DNA of 64,000 nt from Holophagales bacterium (GCA_009837885.1 VXSP01000006.1:62001-126000), one strand, 5' to 3'; counted from the first letter of the stretch, positions 37,132 to 47,429 are shown. Numbers and translations are program-made. Notes: a model not told the origin generated them from the sequence alone.

Positions 37132-40100
37132 CTACCTGCCTCCGGGCTGCGGCGCCGGCTCCGGTTCGCCCGCTTCCGGACTCAGCCCCACGAGCCAGCG
37201 CAGACCGTTCTTCAGGTCTTCGACCATCATGTACGTGCAGGGCACCAGAACCAGGGCGATGCCGGTCACGAACAGAACGCCGAAGCCCAGGCTGAGCGCC
37301 ATGGGGACGAGCCACTGGGCCTGGTTCGACCGTTCCAAAATGATCGGCATCAGGCCGAAGAACGTCGTCAGCGAGGTCAGGATGACCGGCCTCACGCGCC
37401 GGGTCACGCCGCCGACCACGGAATCGAGCAGGCTCTTGCCCTCGCTCCGCAACTGGTTCACCGCGTCGATCAGGACCAGCGAGTCGTTGACCACGACGCC
37501 GGAAAGAGCGACCAGCCCGAAGATGCTGAGGAAACTCAGGTCGTAGCCCATGATCAGGTGGCCGACGACCGCCCCGAACATGCCGAAGGGCACCGCCGAC
37601 AGAACGACCAGGGGCTGCAGGTAGCTGCGGAAGGCGACCGCCATCAGGGCGTACATGGCGAGCATGGCGACCAGCAGACTCCCCATCAGGGAACCGACCG
37701 CTTCGGCCTGCGCTTCCTGCTCGCCGCTGAAGTTGAAAGTCAGTCCCGGTGTGTCGGCCACCACTTCCGGCAGGATGGTTCGGGCAAGGGCGGCCCGAAT
37801 GTCGTTGCCCGTAGTGGCCGTCGGGTCGATGTCGGCGGTCACCGTGACGGTGCGGCGCCCGTCGACCCGGAGGATCTCGGTGAACGATCTCCCAGGCCGC
37901 ACGTACGCCGCCTGGTGGAGCGGAATCTCGCCGCCGCCCGGGGTGCGAATCAGGAGGTTCTCGATCGCGTGGACCGAATCGCGCTCCTCCCGCGGCAGGC
38001 GGACGTAGACCCGAAGTTCGTCGCGACCCCGCTGCTGGCGGCTGGCCTCGGCGCCGAAGAAGGCGCCACGGACCTGGGCCGCCAGGGCCCGCTCGGTGAG
38101 TCCCAGACCCTTGGCAGCCGGCTTGAGCACGAGGTCGAGCTGCGGCTTGCCGACCTTGAAGCCGTCGTCGACGTCGAAGACGCCGTTGTAGGTCGCCAGC
38201 GACGCGGCGACGCGCGCCGCCGCCGCCTCGAGCGGCGGCGTCTGGGTGTGCTCGAGCTGGACCGAAACCTTGGCGCCGGCTGACGGACCGGTGTTGAAGT
38301 CGAACGACAGCCGGTCCACCCCCGAAACTTCACCCACCCGCTCGCGCCAGCGCGCGGTGAACTCGGCCGAGCCGAACTCGCGCTCCGCGTCGGGAACGAG
38401 GTATGCCGTGACGACGCCGACGTGTCCGCCGGTCGTGGGGAAGCCCTGGCCGGGGCCGAAAGCGCCCGTGTCGGCACTGCCGATCCTCGCCCGGAGTCCC
38501 TCCAGGACGGTGTCCGGCATCGAGCCGTCCGCTCGCCGGCGCATCCGCCCCTCCGCCACGAACTCGGCGCCGACCTCCTCCGCGGCCTGGGTCATCCGTC
38601 GCGCAACCTCGCGGGTGTCCGCGACCGGCGCGCCGAACGGCAGTTCGATCACGCCGTTCGCGAACTCGCCCTCGATCCGCGGGAAGAAGTTGAACTTGAT
38701 GTGCCCCCCCGCGACGATGCTGACCGCGACGACCAGCCCCGAGAACATGACAGCCACCGTCAGGTAGCGGTCGCGCACCAGCCGCCGGACGATCGGCGGC
38801 ACCTGCCCCGCGATCACGCGCTCCACCCACTCCGAGAAACGGAGCTGAACCGCGCCCAGCTTCTTGAACGGATTGAGCGACCGCCTGCGGCCCTTCCGGC
38901 CGCGCAGCTTCGTCCGCCCCACGTGCCGCAGGTGCGCCGGCAGGATGAACACGGACTCGATCAGGGACAGCAACAGGACCGGAATGACGATGAACGGGAT
39001 GTTGCGGAAGAACTTGCCCGTGATGCCGGGAACGATGGCCAGCGGGATGAAGGCGATGATCGTCGTGAGCACCGCGAACGTGACCGGTGTCAGCACCTCG
39101 CGGGTACCGACGATCGCGGCCTCGAGCCGGTTGTCGCCCCGGCGGTGGTAGAAGATCGCCTCGCCGACGACGACCGCGTCGTCCACCGCAATGCCGAGCA
39201 CCAGGATGAACGCGAAGAGCGAGATCATGTTGAGCGACACGCCGAGGATCGGGATGAGAAAGAACGAGCCGCAGAATGAGATGAAGATGCCCAGGCTGAC
39301 CCAGAAGGCGACGGCCGGGCGCAGGAAGATGCCCAGCACGGTGACCACCAGCAGCAGTCCGATCAGGCCGTTCTTTCCGAGAATCGACAGCCGGGCCCGG
39401 TATTCCTCCGACTCGTCGTTCACGATCGAGAGTCCCACCGAGTCCGGCAACGTGCCTTGCCGGCGCTCGACCAGGTCGTAGACCGCGGACGAGACCTGAA
39501 GTGGCACCTCCTCACCGACACGGTAGACCTGCAGGTCGATCGCCGGCTGACCGTTGTAGTACAGCTCCTCGTCCGTCTCCCGGAAGCCGTCGACCACGGT
39601 GGCGACATCGCGCAGGCGGACACGGGTGCCGTCGGCCCGGGCGATCAGCGTGATGTCCCGGAACTCCTCGCCGTAGTCGCGCCGCTCCGTGGTGCGAACC
39701 AGGACTTCGCCGCCCTCGGTCTTGACCGAGCCGCCGGGAAGATCGATCGAGGCCGCTCGCACGGCCGTCGAGATCTGCGGCAGCGTCAGGCCGTAGCGCC
39801 GCAGGTTGTCGGCAGGCACCTCGACGCTGATCTCGGGCGGCGGAATCCCCGTCTTCTCCACCAGGGTGATCCGCTCGTCCGAGAGCAGTTCGTTCCGGAT
39901 CTCCTCGGCGAGCCGGTCGAGCGACTTGAGGTCCACGTCCCCGTGAACCAGCAGCGACAGCACCTGTCTGCGGTTCGTCACCAGAGAGATGACAGGGCGT
40001 TCGGCGTCCTGCGGGAAGGACGTGATCCGGTCCACCGTGCTCTTGATGTCGTTGTAGGTCCGGTCCGGACTCGCGCTGGTGAGGAGCTCGGCCATCACCG

Positions 40101-40407
40101 TGCCGACACCCTCGACGGAGATCGAGTTGATCTTCTTGATGCCGTCGAGACTGCTGATCTCGTCCTCGATCGCGAGGACGACTCCCTCCTCGACCTCCTG
40201 AGGCGACGCCCCCGGGTAGGCGACCACCACGGTCACGATGTCCATGTCGATTTCCGGGAAGACTTCCCGCTTGGTTCCGAAGGCGAACAGGATGCCGCCG
40301 ATGACCAGGACGCCCATCAGCAGGTTCGCCGCGACCGGATGGGCCGCCATCCATGCGATCGGCCCCTTGCGATCGACCGGACCGTGGTCGTGCGACATCA
40401 GGCTCAT
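37132..40407 (-). CDS. RND-family efflux permease
   Basis: A 1091-residue inner-membrane proton-driven pump of the HAE1/AcrB superfamily with the usual 12-helix, two-loop layout. The helix-4 region LVLGIAVDDAVVVGEAIF carries the paired Asp used for proton relay. The sequence near the end (SLVLIDAVNQLR) matches helix 10. It is a divergent member, so drug, metal or solvent specificity is open. Its ATG overlaps the membrane-fusion protein stop by 4 bases (ATGA). Part of a complete tripartite set. Confidence 0.95.
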   Translation of the reverse strand: MSLMSHDHGPVDRKGPIAWMAAHPVAANLLMGVLVIGGILFAFGTKREVFPEIDMDIVTVVVAYPGASPQEVEEGVVLAIEDEISSLDGIKKINSISVEGVGTVMAELLTSASPDRTYNDIKSTVDRITSFPQDAERPVISLVTNRRQVLSLLVHGDVDLKSLDRLAEEIRNELLSDERITLVEKTGIPPPEISVEVPADNLRRYGLTLPQISTAVRAASIDLPGGSVKTEGGEVLVRTTERRDYGEEFRDITLIARADGTRVRLRDVATVVDGFRETDEELYYNGQPAIDLQVYRVGEEVPLQVSSAVYDLVERRQGTLPDSVGLSIVNDESEEYRARLSILGKNGLIGLLLVVTVLGIFLRPAVAFWVSLGIFISFCGSFFLIPILGVSLNMISLFAFILVLGIAVDDAVVVGEAIFYHRRGDNRLEAAIVGTREVLTPVTFAVLTTIIAFIPLAIVPGITGKFFRNIPFIVIPVLLLSLIESVFILPAHLRHVGRTKLRGRKGRRRSLNPFKKLGAVQLRFSEWVERVIAGQVPPIVRRLVRDRYLTVAVMFSGLVVAVSIVAGGHIKFNFFPRIEGEFANGVIELPFGAPVADTREVARRMTQAAEEVGAEFVAEGRMRRRADGSMPDTVLEGLRARIGSADTGAFGPGQGFPTTGGHVGVVTAYLVPDAEREFGSAEFTARWRERVGEVSGVDRLSFDFNTGPSAGAKVSVQLEHTQTPPLEAAAARVAASLATYNGVFDVDDGFKVGKPQLDLVLKPAAKGLGLTERALAAQVRGAFFGAEASRQQRGRDELRVYVRLPREERDSVHAIENLLIRTPGGGEIPLHQAAYVRPGRSFTEILRVDGRRTVTVTADIDPTATTGNDIRAALARTILPEVVADTPGLTFNFSGEQEAQAEAVGSLMGSLLVAMLAMYALMAVAFRSYLQPLVVLSAVPFGMFGAVVGHLIMGYDLSFLSIFGLVALSGVVVNDSLVLIDAVNQLRSEGKSLLDSVVGGVTRRVRPVILTSLTTFFGLMPIILERSNQAQWLVPMALSLGFGVLFVTGIALVLVPCTYMMVEDLKNGLRWLVGLSPEAGEPEPAPQPGGR

Positions 40408-41669
40408 GGCGCCACTCCCGTCGGCACGGCGCCCCAGGCCGACACGTCCCAGCGGCTGGCGGCGGAGAGGAGCTCGGCGGCCATCAACGGAGGCGCATCC
40501 GCTCCCAGGCGGAGCTTCATCCCCTCGATCGGAGTGGCGATGCGGCTGGTCACGACGAGCTCACCCTCAGCCAGACCGGCATCGATGCACACGCTGTCCT
40601 CGAATCTCCACGCCACTTCGACCGGTCGACGCTCGAGCTGCGCGCCGGTGTACATCCAGAGGTGTCCGCCCTCCTGGAGCCACTCCCTGGGCACCTCGAA
40701 CAGGTCGCGCACCGTGCCGCCCTCGAGCAGGAGGTCGACGTAGCTGTCCAGGAGCAGGAGTCCTCGTCCCGCGGGACCGCCCGTTCCGCGCGCGAGTCCG
40801 AGCGGATCGTCGACCTCCACCAGCACGCGGGCCATCCGGCCCGCGGTGTCGAGGTCTCCCAGCAAACGGACGATGCGGCCCGGCAGGACGTAGTCGGTCT
40901 CGGGATCGAGCCGCACCAGCGCGCGCGAACCCTCGACGTCGCCGTGGAGACCGGGAACGCGGAGCTGTTCGAGTTCGTCGGTTCGGACCGCGGCCCGCAC
41001 CCAGAAGGCGTCGGTGCCCGCCAGCGTCACGGCCTGACTCTGCGGCGTCACCGTCTGCCCGACCTCGATCGACTCGGAGAGGACGACGGCGTTGAACGGA
41101 CTGCGCACGACTGTGCGTTCGAGGTCCAGCCGGGCCCGCGCCAGGGCTGCGCGGGCGGTGTGGACGGCTGAGAGCCGGGAGCGCAACTGCGGTTCGCGGA
41201 GCGCCAGCGAGGCCTCCATCTGTTCGACGTCCAGCTCATCCTGGAACAGCTCCCACTCCCGCTCGGCGACCCGGCCACGGCCCTGCTCCAGTTCGAGCTG
41301 CGCAGCCGCCTCGGCGACCGACGCGGTAGCCCGGGCCACCGCCAGCTTGAAGTCGGCGTCCTCGATCGCGAAGATGACGTCGCCCTCGCGCAGCAGCGTG
41401 CCGGGAGCGAGCTGCGACATGACGAACGCGATCCGGCCGCTCACCTGGGGCTGGACGACGACCCTCTGGGCCGGCAGAACGGTCCCCTGGGCCTCGATGT
41501 CGATGCGCCGCGGCAGCCGCTTCACCTCGGCAACTTCCACCAGCACGCCGGAATCGTCCGGCGGCCTCTGCACGGCCTCCGGTCTGGCCTGGATGATCGC
41601 CCTGGCAGCCACCAGGCCGACCGCCAGGACCAGCACCACGATGCCGACGCGGATCAGGGTACCCTTCAT
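40404..41669 (-). CDS. RND membrane fusion protein (HlyD/AcrA family)
   Basis: A 421-residue periplasmic adaptor. It has an N-terminal membrane anchor (VGIVVLVLAVGLVAARAI) and then barrel-lipoyl parts (DIEAQGTVLPAQRVVVQPQ with VSGRIAFVM). A coiled-coil hairpin (about 100-190, rich in Glu, Ala and Leu) and the second lipoyl half (VVRSPFNAVVLSESIEVGQ) follow. It connects the permease to the outer-membrane channel and is translated with both. Confidence 0.93.
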   Translation of the reverse strand: MKGTLIRVGIVVLVLAVGLVAARAIIQARPEAVQRPPDDSGVLVEVAEVKRLPRRIDIEAQGTVLPAQRVVVQPQVSGRIAFVMSQLAPGTLLREGDVIFAIEDADFKLAVARATASVAEAAAQLELEQGRGRVAEREWELFQDELDVEQMEASLALREPQLRSRLSAVHTARAALARARLDLERTVVRSPFNAVVLSESIEVGQTVTPQSQAVTLAGTDAFWVRAAVRTDELEQLRVPGLHGDVEGSRALVRLDPETDYVLPGRIVRLLGDLDTAGRMARVLVEVDDPLGLARGTGGPAGRGLLLLDSYVDLLLEGGTVRDLFEVPREWLQEGGHLWMYTGAQLERRPVEVAWRFEDSVCIDAGLAEGELVVTSRIATPIEGMKLRLGADAPPLMAAELLSAASRWDVSAWGAVPTGVAP

Positions 41670-41682
41670 GTCGTTCCGCCTG

Positions 41683-43191
41683 TCAGGACGCTCCGCCGGC
41701 AGTCGTTGTTTCGGGCGCCGCGGCGAGTCCCGCCGCCAGCCGTTCCACCGACGTGCCCGGCGCGAAGCCCAGCGCCCGGCAGAGTTGCAGGCGGCTCGCG
41801 AGCTGCTGCCGCCGGGCGTCGACCAGCGCCTGCTCCAGCCCCTGCTGGGACAGGAGCGCGGTCAGCACGTTCAGGTAGTCCGTGGCGCCCTCACGGTACG
41901 ACTCGCTGGTGAGAAGCAGCACCCTGCGCGCTTCCCCCAGACGCTCCTCCAGGTTCGCGACGAGCTCACGGCTGCTGCGGCCGACCGCCAGCGCCGTCTG
42001 CACCTCGCCGACCGCGTTGACCAGGGACTGCGCGTAGGCGTAGAGGCTCTCCTCCGCCGCCGCGTAGGCCTGGTCGATACGCGCCCGCCGGCCGCCGGCG
42101 CCATACAGGGTCTGCGAGGCGGTACCGCCGATCTGCCGTACGAGGTCGTCCAGGACTTGAGCGACGTCCAGAGCCCGCCCGGTGACCAGGGCGCTCAGCG
42201 ACAGCGAGGGCAGCCACTCCTTGACCGCGGCCGCCGCCCGTCGGTCCGCCGCCTCCACCCGCCAGCGAGCCGCCTGCAGGTCGGGCCGACGCTCAAGCAG
42301 CGCGGCAGGCACACCGAGCTCAGGCTGTTGGGCGGTCCGCAGCAGCGAGCCCAGGCCAGGCGCGTCGTCCGGAGTCTGGCGCTCAGCGCTGCCAAGGAGC
42401 GTCGCGAGCTGGAACTCGAGCGACTCCAGCCGGCCGCGCGCGAGTTCGATCTGCCCCCGAAGGCTCAGCAACTGCTCCCGCTGACGGCCGATGTCCTGGG
42501 CCGGACCCAGGCCTTGGCCGAAACGAAGCTGGGTCAGTTCCAGGAACCTCTCCGACGTCCGCTGCTGACTCTCGAGGAGCGCGATCAGTTCGCGTTCCGC
42601 GACGACGCCGAACCAGACCTCGGCCAATCCCGACGACAGGCTGATCGCCAGCGACCGCAGATCGTGCACGGACGCCTCGGCATCCAGCAGAGCCGCCAGT
42701 TCGCGATTCCGCAAGCGGCCCCAGAGATCGATCTCGAAGCTGGCCGCCAGGCTGGAGTCCCAGGCCGCCCCGGCCAGCAGGAACTGGTTCACGATGCCGC
42801 TGCCCGGGAAGGTGAGATCGTTCCCGGTGAGGGAGGCATCGAGTCGCGGCATCAGGTAGGCGCCGCTCTCCCGGGCGCGGGCGTCGGCCGCCTCGACTCG
42901 CCTCCAGGCGGCCTGAAGGTCGAAGCTCTGGCCGGCAAGGCGGTCCTGCAGACTCCGAAGCGTCTGATCTCCCATGGCGCTGCAGGCGCCCGGCGCGGCC
43001 ACGTCCGGCGCCACGTCGGTTCCGCGGTCGAACCCGGCCGGCGGTTCGGCGACCTCCGGGATGCGCTCCAGGACACTGGTGTGGGTGCAGCCAAGAGCCG
43101 CCAGTCCGGCAACCACCGGCAACAGCGCGGCCGCGAAAGACCGGGGGCGGCGGCCCCGGGTCCGACGGGGCTCTTCGCATGAGTAATGCAT
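41683..43191 (-). CDS. Outer-membrane efflux channel lipoprotein (TolC/NodT family)
   Basis: About 502 residues from ATG 43191; an in-frame TTG at 43230 would add 13. A lipobox VAGLAALGC marks lipid anchoring. Two outer-membrane efflux repeats follow, with the usual helical hairpins (AAWRRVEAADARARESG... and ARWRVEAADRRAAAAV). First gene of the efflux operon; the adaptor begins 13 bases later. I could not place a promoter in the spacer upstream. Confidence 0.9.
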   Translation of the reverse strand: MHYSCEEPRRTRGRRPRSFAAALLPVVAGLAALGCTHTSVLERIPEVAEPPAGFDRGTDVAPDVAAPGACSAMGDQTLRSLQDRLAGQSFDLQAAWRRVEAADARARESGAYLMPRLDASLTGNDLTFPGSGIVNQFLLAGAAWDSSLAASFEIDLWGRLRNRELAALLDAEASVHDLRSLAISLSSGLAEVWFGVVAERELIALLESQQRTSERFLELTQLRFGQGLGPAQDIGRQREQLLSLRGQIELARGRLESLEFQLATLLGSAERQTPDDAPGLGSLLRTAQQPELGVPAALLERRPDLQAARWRVEAADRRAAAAVKEWLPSLSLSALVTGRALDVAQVLDDLVRQIGGTASQTLYGAGGRRARIDQAYAAAEESLYAYAQSLVNAVGEVQTALAVGRSSRELVANLEERLGEARRVLLLTSESYREGATDYLNVLTALLSQQGLEQALVDARRQQLASRLQLCRALGFAPGTSVERLAAGLAAAPETTTAGGAS

Positions 43192-43275
43192 CAGGACGCG
43201 AACAGAGAAGGACCGGACAACTCTAGTCAATCAAGGCCCCAAAGGGGACCAGGATTGTCTGAGATACGTTGTCCG

Positions 43276-43294
43276 GCCGCCAAGGTTTGGCGGC
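43276..43294 (-). terminator. Hairpin immediately after the HyuA-like gene
   Basis: Perfect 8-bp stem GCCGCCAA/TTGGCGGC with a 3-base loop, starting one base after the stop codon at 43296. No T run. It lies between the hydantoinase gene and the efflux operon on the same strand, so it may separate their transcripts. Confidence 0.45.
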
Positions 43295-43295
43295 G

Positions 43296-45539
43296 TCAAG
43301 ACCTGCTCAGCTCCAGGGCGCCGGCTTCGTCGACCCGCAGTTTCCAGCCCGGCTCCACGACCGTGATGCTGTGCCGCTCCTGCACGAGACAGGGGCCGGA
43401 GCGTTCGAAACCCGGAGCGAGATCCTCGCGGCGCAGGAGCGCCGCCGTCCGCCAGCCGCCGAACCAGGCCCGGTACTCAACGGCTCCGGCTTCGCGGCCC
43501 GCGGCCGCCCCGGCGCGATCGAGCCGCGCCGCGGCGGGAGCGGTCGAAGCCAGGACGCGAACCGACTCGACCTCGATCGGGTGTTCCGGGGGCGGATACC
43601 CGTAGACGGCCTGGTACCGATCGGCGAACAGACCCGCGATGACTTCGGTCGAGGCGGCTTCCGCGGTGGAAGCGGGTTCCACCTCGAGCGCGGTCTCCTG
43701 GCCGAGCAACCGGAGCCGGACGATTCGACGCCGCACCGCGGCGCCTTCCAGATTCGCGCCGCGTTCTTCCAGCAGCCGGCCCAGCGCTTCGCGTTCCAGG
43801 CGCTCCACCACGGAACCGACCCCACCGCCGTCGAGCGGTTCGAGGACCTGCCGGTGAGCGAAGCGCTCCAGCACGGCGTGGCCGAGCCCGACGGCGCTGA
43901 GCAGCGACGTATCGACGGGCACGAGGACCGCCTCCATGCCCAGCTCCGAAGCGATCGCACAGGCGTGCTGCCCGCCGGCGCCGCCGAAGCTCACCAGGGC
44001 GTAGTCCGTCGGGTCGTAGCCGCGCGAGATCGAGATGCGGCGAATCGCGTCGGCCATCCGTTCGTTGGCGATCGCGAGGAACCCGCCGAGGAGTCGCTCG
44101 CTGACACCGCCGAGCCCGGCCAGCGCCTCGGCAGCACGCTCTTCGGCGGCGGCGACGTCGATGGGCAGGCCGAAAGCCCTCGGATCGATGCGCCCCAGCA
44201 ACAGGTTCACATCGGTGATCGTGAGCGGTCCGCCGGCGCCGTAGCAGGCGGGTCCGGGACGCGCCCCGGCGCTTTCCGGCCCCACCTTGAGCTGACCGTG
44301 ATCGACCCGGCAGATCGAGCCGCCGCCGGAAGCGACCGTCTCGATCGCCAGCGCCGGCGCCACGACGACCGCGTCGCCGACGCGGAACTCGAAGTTGTAC
44401 TCGAAATCGCCGTCGTAGCGCGAGACGTCCGTGCTGGTGCCTCCCATGTCGAAGCCGATCACCCGTTCATGGCCACTCGCTCTCCCCGCCGCGGCCGCGC
44501 CCACGACGCCGCCGGCTGGGCCCGACAGCAGGCTGTCCTTGGGGCGGTAGCTCGAGAAGCCCGCAAGTCCGCCGGCGCTGGTCATCACCCGGGGCGCAAC
44601 GCCGTCGTTCTCACCTGCCTCCGACCCGCCACCTCCCGAGAGCGCGGTGCCCGTGGTCTCCAGGTAGCCGCCGACCGCCCGCCCCAGGTAGGCGTCGACC
44701 ACGGCCGTGTGCGCGCGCGGCACGATCTTGATCAGCGGCGCCAGCTCGGCCGAGCAGGACACCGTGCGGAAGCCGGCGGAGCGAAGGATGCGCTCGGCCC
44801 GCCGCTCGTGATCCGGGTTCCGGTAGCTGTGCATCAACGCCACGGCCGCGGCGCGGAAGCCCTCGTCGACGAGGGCGCGGGCGGTGGTTCCCAGTCCGCC
44901 TTCGTCGAGCGGTTCCAGCTCCCTGCCCTCGGCGTCGAGCCTTCCGCCGACCTCGACCGACCGTTCGTACAGGGGGGCCGGGCGCTCGACCGCGAGCGCG
45001 AAGATGTCCGGTCGCGCCTGGTCGCCGATCAGCAGCAGGTCGGCGAAGCCTTCCGTGACGAAGAGCACCGTCCGCGATCCCGCCCGCTCGAGCAGGGCGT
45101 TCGTGCCGCGCGTCGTGGCGAGCCGGAGATCGCACGGCGGCAGCGGTTCGTGCAGCGCCCTGCCGGTGGCGATGCGCGCCGCGAGAATCGGCGCGTTCTC
45201 CGGAGACAGGAGTTCCAGCACCTGGCCGGGCTCAAGAACCGGAGTGGCGGCGCCGCTCGCCGCCGGCAGGAGCCTGCAGGTTCCATCCGCCGACCATCGC
45301 TTCACCAGCGCCGGCGTGCCTTCGCCAAGCGGGACCGCACGGTAGCCGGCGAAGAAGCCCTCGGGCAGGTCGAAGCGGGTCTCGAGCCGGGGCCCGTGCG
45401 CGCCATTCGAGACCACCGTGGCCCGGACGGCGCCAGAGCTCAGGACCTTCACGCACCGGGATGAACCCTCCGGATCGATCGCGACGCAGTCGGTGAACGT
45501 GCCTCCGGTATCGATCCAGAGCTGCCAGAGAGACTGCAC
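43296..45539 (-). CDS. HyuA-like hydantoinase / 5-oxoprolinase A subunit
   Basis: A 747-residue ATP-dependent amidohydrolase of the HyuA/5-oxoprolinase-A family. It shows the N-terminal WIDTGGTFTDCVA phosphate motif, ATTRGTNALLER, the second ATPase motif FDMGGTSTDVSRYD, GPACYG and YALVSFGGAGGQHAC. GTG start at 45539. These enzymes act with a HyuB subunit that normally lies next to it; no HyuB is seen in this window. It could hydrolyse 5-oxoproline, hydantoins or acetophenone-like substrates. Confidence 0.9.
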   Translation of the reverse strand: MQSLWQLWIDTGGTFTDCVAIDPEGSSRCVKVLSSGAVRATVVSNGAHGPRLETRFDLPEGFFAGYRAVPLGEGTPALVKRWSADGTCRLLPAASGAATPVLEPGQVLELLSPENAPILAARIATGRALHEPLPPCDLRLATTRGTNALLERAGSRTVLFVTEGFADLLLIGDQARPDIFALAVERPAPLYERSVEVGGRLDAEGRELEPLDEGGLGTTARALVDEGFRAAAVALMHSYRNPDHERRAERILRSAGFRTVSCSAELAPLIKIVPRAHTAVVDAYLGRAVGGYLETTGTALSGGGGSEAGENDGVAPRVMTSAGGLAGFSSYRPKDSLLSGPAGGVVGAAAAGRASGHERVIGFDMGGTSTDVSRYDGDFEYNFEFRVGDAVVVAPALAIETVASGGGSICRVDHGQLKVGPESAGARPGPACYGAGGPLTITDVNLLLGRIDPRAFGLPIDVAAAEERAAEALAGLGGVSERLLGGFLAIANERMADAIRRISISRGYDPTDYALVSFGGAGGQHACAIASELGMEAVLVPVDTSLLSAVGLGHAVLERFAHRQVLEPLDGGGVGSVVERLEREALGRLLEERGANLEGAAVRRRIVRLRLLGQETALEVEPASTAEAASTEVIAGLFADRYQAVYGYPPPEHPIEVESVRVLASTAPAAARLDRAGAAAGREAGAVEYRAWFGGWRTAALLRREDLAPGFERSGPCLVQERHSITVVEPGWKLRVDEAGALELSRS

Positions 45540-45574
45540 GGCAGAAGCCCGGTTCGCGCGGCCGCCAGGCGGCC

Positions 45575-46750
45575 CTAGGAGGCCGCCAGCAAACGGACCA
45601 GGCGATCGATCCGCCGGTCGCCGTCGGGTTCCAGCCGTTGCGCGCGACGAAGCAGCTTCTCGGCGGCCTTCCGCTCGCCCCGGCGCAGCAGCACCTCGCC
45701 CAGCGCCGCCGCGGGCGCCGCCTCGTCCGGTCCGAGCCGCCGCGCCCTGCTGTAGAAGCGTTCCGCCTCGTCCAGACGCCCGTAACGCAGGCTCAGGTCG
45801 CCGAGGGCGATGTACGTGAAGGGGTTGCGGTTGCGCTTGGCGTCGGCCATCAACAGCAGGTCGTCCGCCTCTTCCGTCCGTCCGTCCAGCCGCAGCAGTA
45901 CAGCCAGGTTGACCAGGGCTGAACTGAGCCCCGGATCGACGACCAGGGCTTGCCGGTAGCTCCGCTCCGCCTGGACGTTCCGGCCGCTCCGGCGCTGGGC
46001 CACTCCCAGGTTGGCCCAGGCGGACGCCAGTTCCGGGTCGATCCGGACGGCGTCCTCGAGCCAGGCGACGGCTTCGTCGAGGCGCTCTGCCCGCAGCGCC
46101 TCGGCGCCCCGGTTCGAGTAGTAGAGGGCGGTCGCCGTGAGATCGCTGATCGGCGTGACCCTGAAGCCCCGCTCGTCCTCACGCAGGCCGAAGTCGATGA
46201 GCCGCATCGCGTGCCTGGGCCCGAACCCCACCGCGACGTGGTCGGAGATGACGATCAGGTCGCCTGCGCGCTCGAAGTTCTCGACGTGCGACACCTCGAC
46301 GAAGTACGCGGCGAGATCGAGTTCCCTGGCCATGCCGACGAACATCTGGGTGAAGGCCAGGCAGTTCGCGGTCCGGGTCTCGAACACCTCCACCGCGGAA
46401 CCGGTCCGCCCGGCCTTGTACTCCACGCCGAGCATGGACGTCTCGGTCACCGCCTCGATCAGGCGATCGAGACGCTTGTCCCGGTCGGTCGCCCCGGCCG
46501 CCTCGTGAACCCAGGCGGCCATTGCGTCGTTCAGCGCGAACGGCACGAGGGCGTGGCTGACTTCGCGGCGCTCGAGTTCACGCAGCAGCGCGTTCTCGCC
46601 GGTCTCGCGTACCCCGGTCGAGGCACACGCAAGAGACAACGCAGCCAGAAGCGCCGCCGCAGCCGGCCGGTTCAGCCAGCGGCGCCCGACTCGCGGTTCG
46701 ATGTTCCCCGTTCTCACAGCGGTCACACCCTCCATCGGCGCCCGAACCAT
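45575..46750 (-). CDS. Transglutaminase-like/TPR lipoprotein
   Basis: A 391-residue exported protein. N-terminal lipobox LALLA/SLAC (Cys about residue 42). A transglutaminase-like core has Cys in TRTANCLAFTQMFVG and His in ISDHVAVGFG, followed by four or more tetratricopeptide repeats (SAWANLGVAQRRSGR, SALVNLAVLLRLDGR, TYIALGDLSLRYGR). An in-frame GTG at 46717 with GGAGGG upstream is a possible alternative start. The mix of a cysteine peptidase-like domain with TPRs suggests cell-envelope protein interactions; substrate unknown. Confidence 0.8.
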   Translation of the reverse strand: MVRAPMEGVTAVRTGNIEPRVGRRWLNRPAAAALLAALSLACASTGVRETGENALLRELERREVSHALVPFALNDAMAAWVHEAAGATDRDKRLDRLIEAVTETSMLGVEYKAGRTGSAVEVFETRTANCLAFTQMFVGMARELDLAAYFVEVSHVENFERAGDLIVISDHVAVGFGPRHAMRLIDFGLREDERGFRVTPISDLTATALYYSNRGAEALRAERLDEAVAWLEDAVRIDPELASAWANLGVAQRRSGRNVQAERSYRQALVVDPGLSSALVNLAVLLRLDGRTEEADDLLLMADAKRNRNPFTYIALGDLSLRYGRLDEAERFYSRARRLGPDEAAPAAALGEVLLRRGERKAAEKLLRRAQRLEPDGDRRIDRLVRLLAAS

Positions 46751-46827
46751 CTTAGCGCCGTTGATTCACCAACCAGCACGGATGCCTCAGGATTCCCGTG
46801 GTCCGGCCACCGGAAGATCGATGGATG

Positions 46828-47403
46828 TCAGGAGTCGGCGTGCCGCGCCTTGAGCACCCGCCGCCGCAGGAGGCGGACACTCACCACCGCGACCAGGAGC
46901 GCCACCGCGGCCAGAGCGAGCACGGGCATCGTGATCGCCAGGAGCGACAATCCGGCCGCCGACCCGGCCTCTCCGGTCGACACGACGGGATTGCCGATCC
47001 CGGCCGTCGCCATCGTGGAGGCTCCCCTCAGAAGCGTCGTCCCGGTCTGGACCACTGCCGCCGCCGTCCCACCGGCCACCGCCGCGAGGGCCCAGCCAAC
47101 GAGGGGAGTCGCGGTCTCGATGTTCGCCGCGGCCACGACGACGCCGGCGGTCACCGCGGCCGGCATCGCGGCCACGTCGAGGACGTTGTCGAGCCAGGGG
47201 ATGTAGTAGGCGCCGACCTCGCAGATCGCCGCGACCCCCAGAGCGAGCAGGGCCGGGGTTCCCGCCATCCACTCGAAGCCCTCAGCCAGGTCGAGTGCGC
47301 CAGCCCGGGCCGCAACGCCCATGACCAGGACGGGCAGAAAGACCCGGAAGCCGCAAGCCGCGGCCAGCCCGATGCCAAGACCGACGCTGAGCAGAATCTC
47401 CAT
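46828..47403 (-). CDS. DUF4126 family membrane protein
   Basis: A 191-residue hydrophobic protein with about five helices (LLSVGLGIGLAAACGFRVFLP, AVTAGVVVAAANI, LLAITMPVLALAAVALLVAVV). GAGAGGAG lies before the ATG at 47403; the longer frame upstream lies inside the MurJ gene and is not convincing. DUF4126 proteins have no assigned role. Placed 26 bases after murJ, so probably the same operon. Confidence 0.82.
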   Translation of the reverse strand: MEILLSVGLGIGLAAACGFRVFLPVLVMGVAARAGALDLAEGFEWMAGTPALLALGVAAICEVGAYYIPWLDNVLDVAAMPAAVTAGVVVAAANIETATPLVGWALAAVAGGTAAAVVQTGTTLLRGASTMATAGIGNPVVSTGEAGSAAGLSLLAITMPVLALAAVALLVAVVSVRLLRRRVLKARHADS

Positions 47404-47429
47404 CTCGCCACTCCTCTCCCTGATCGTGA

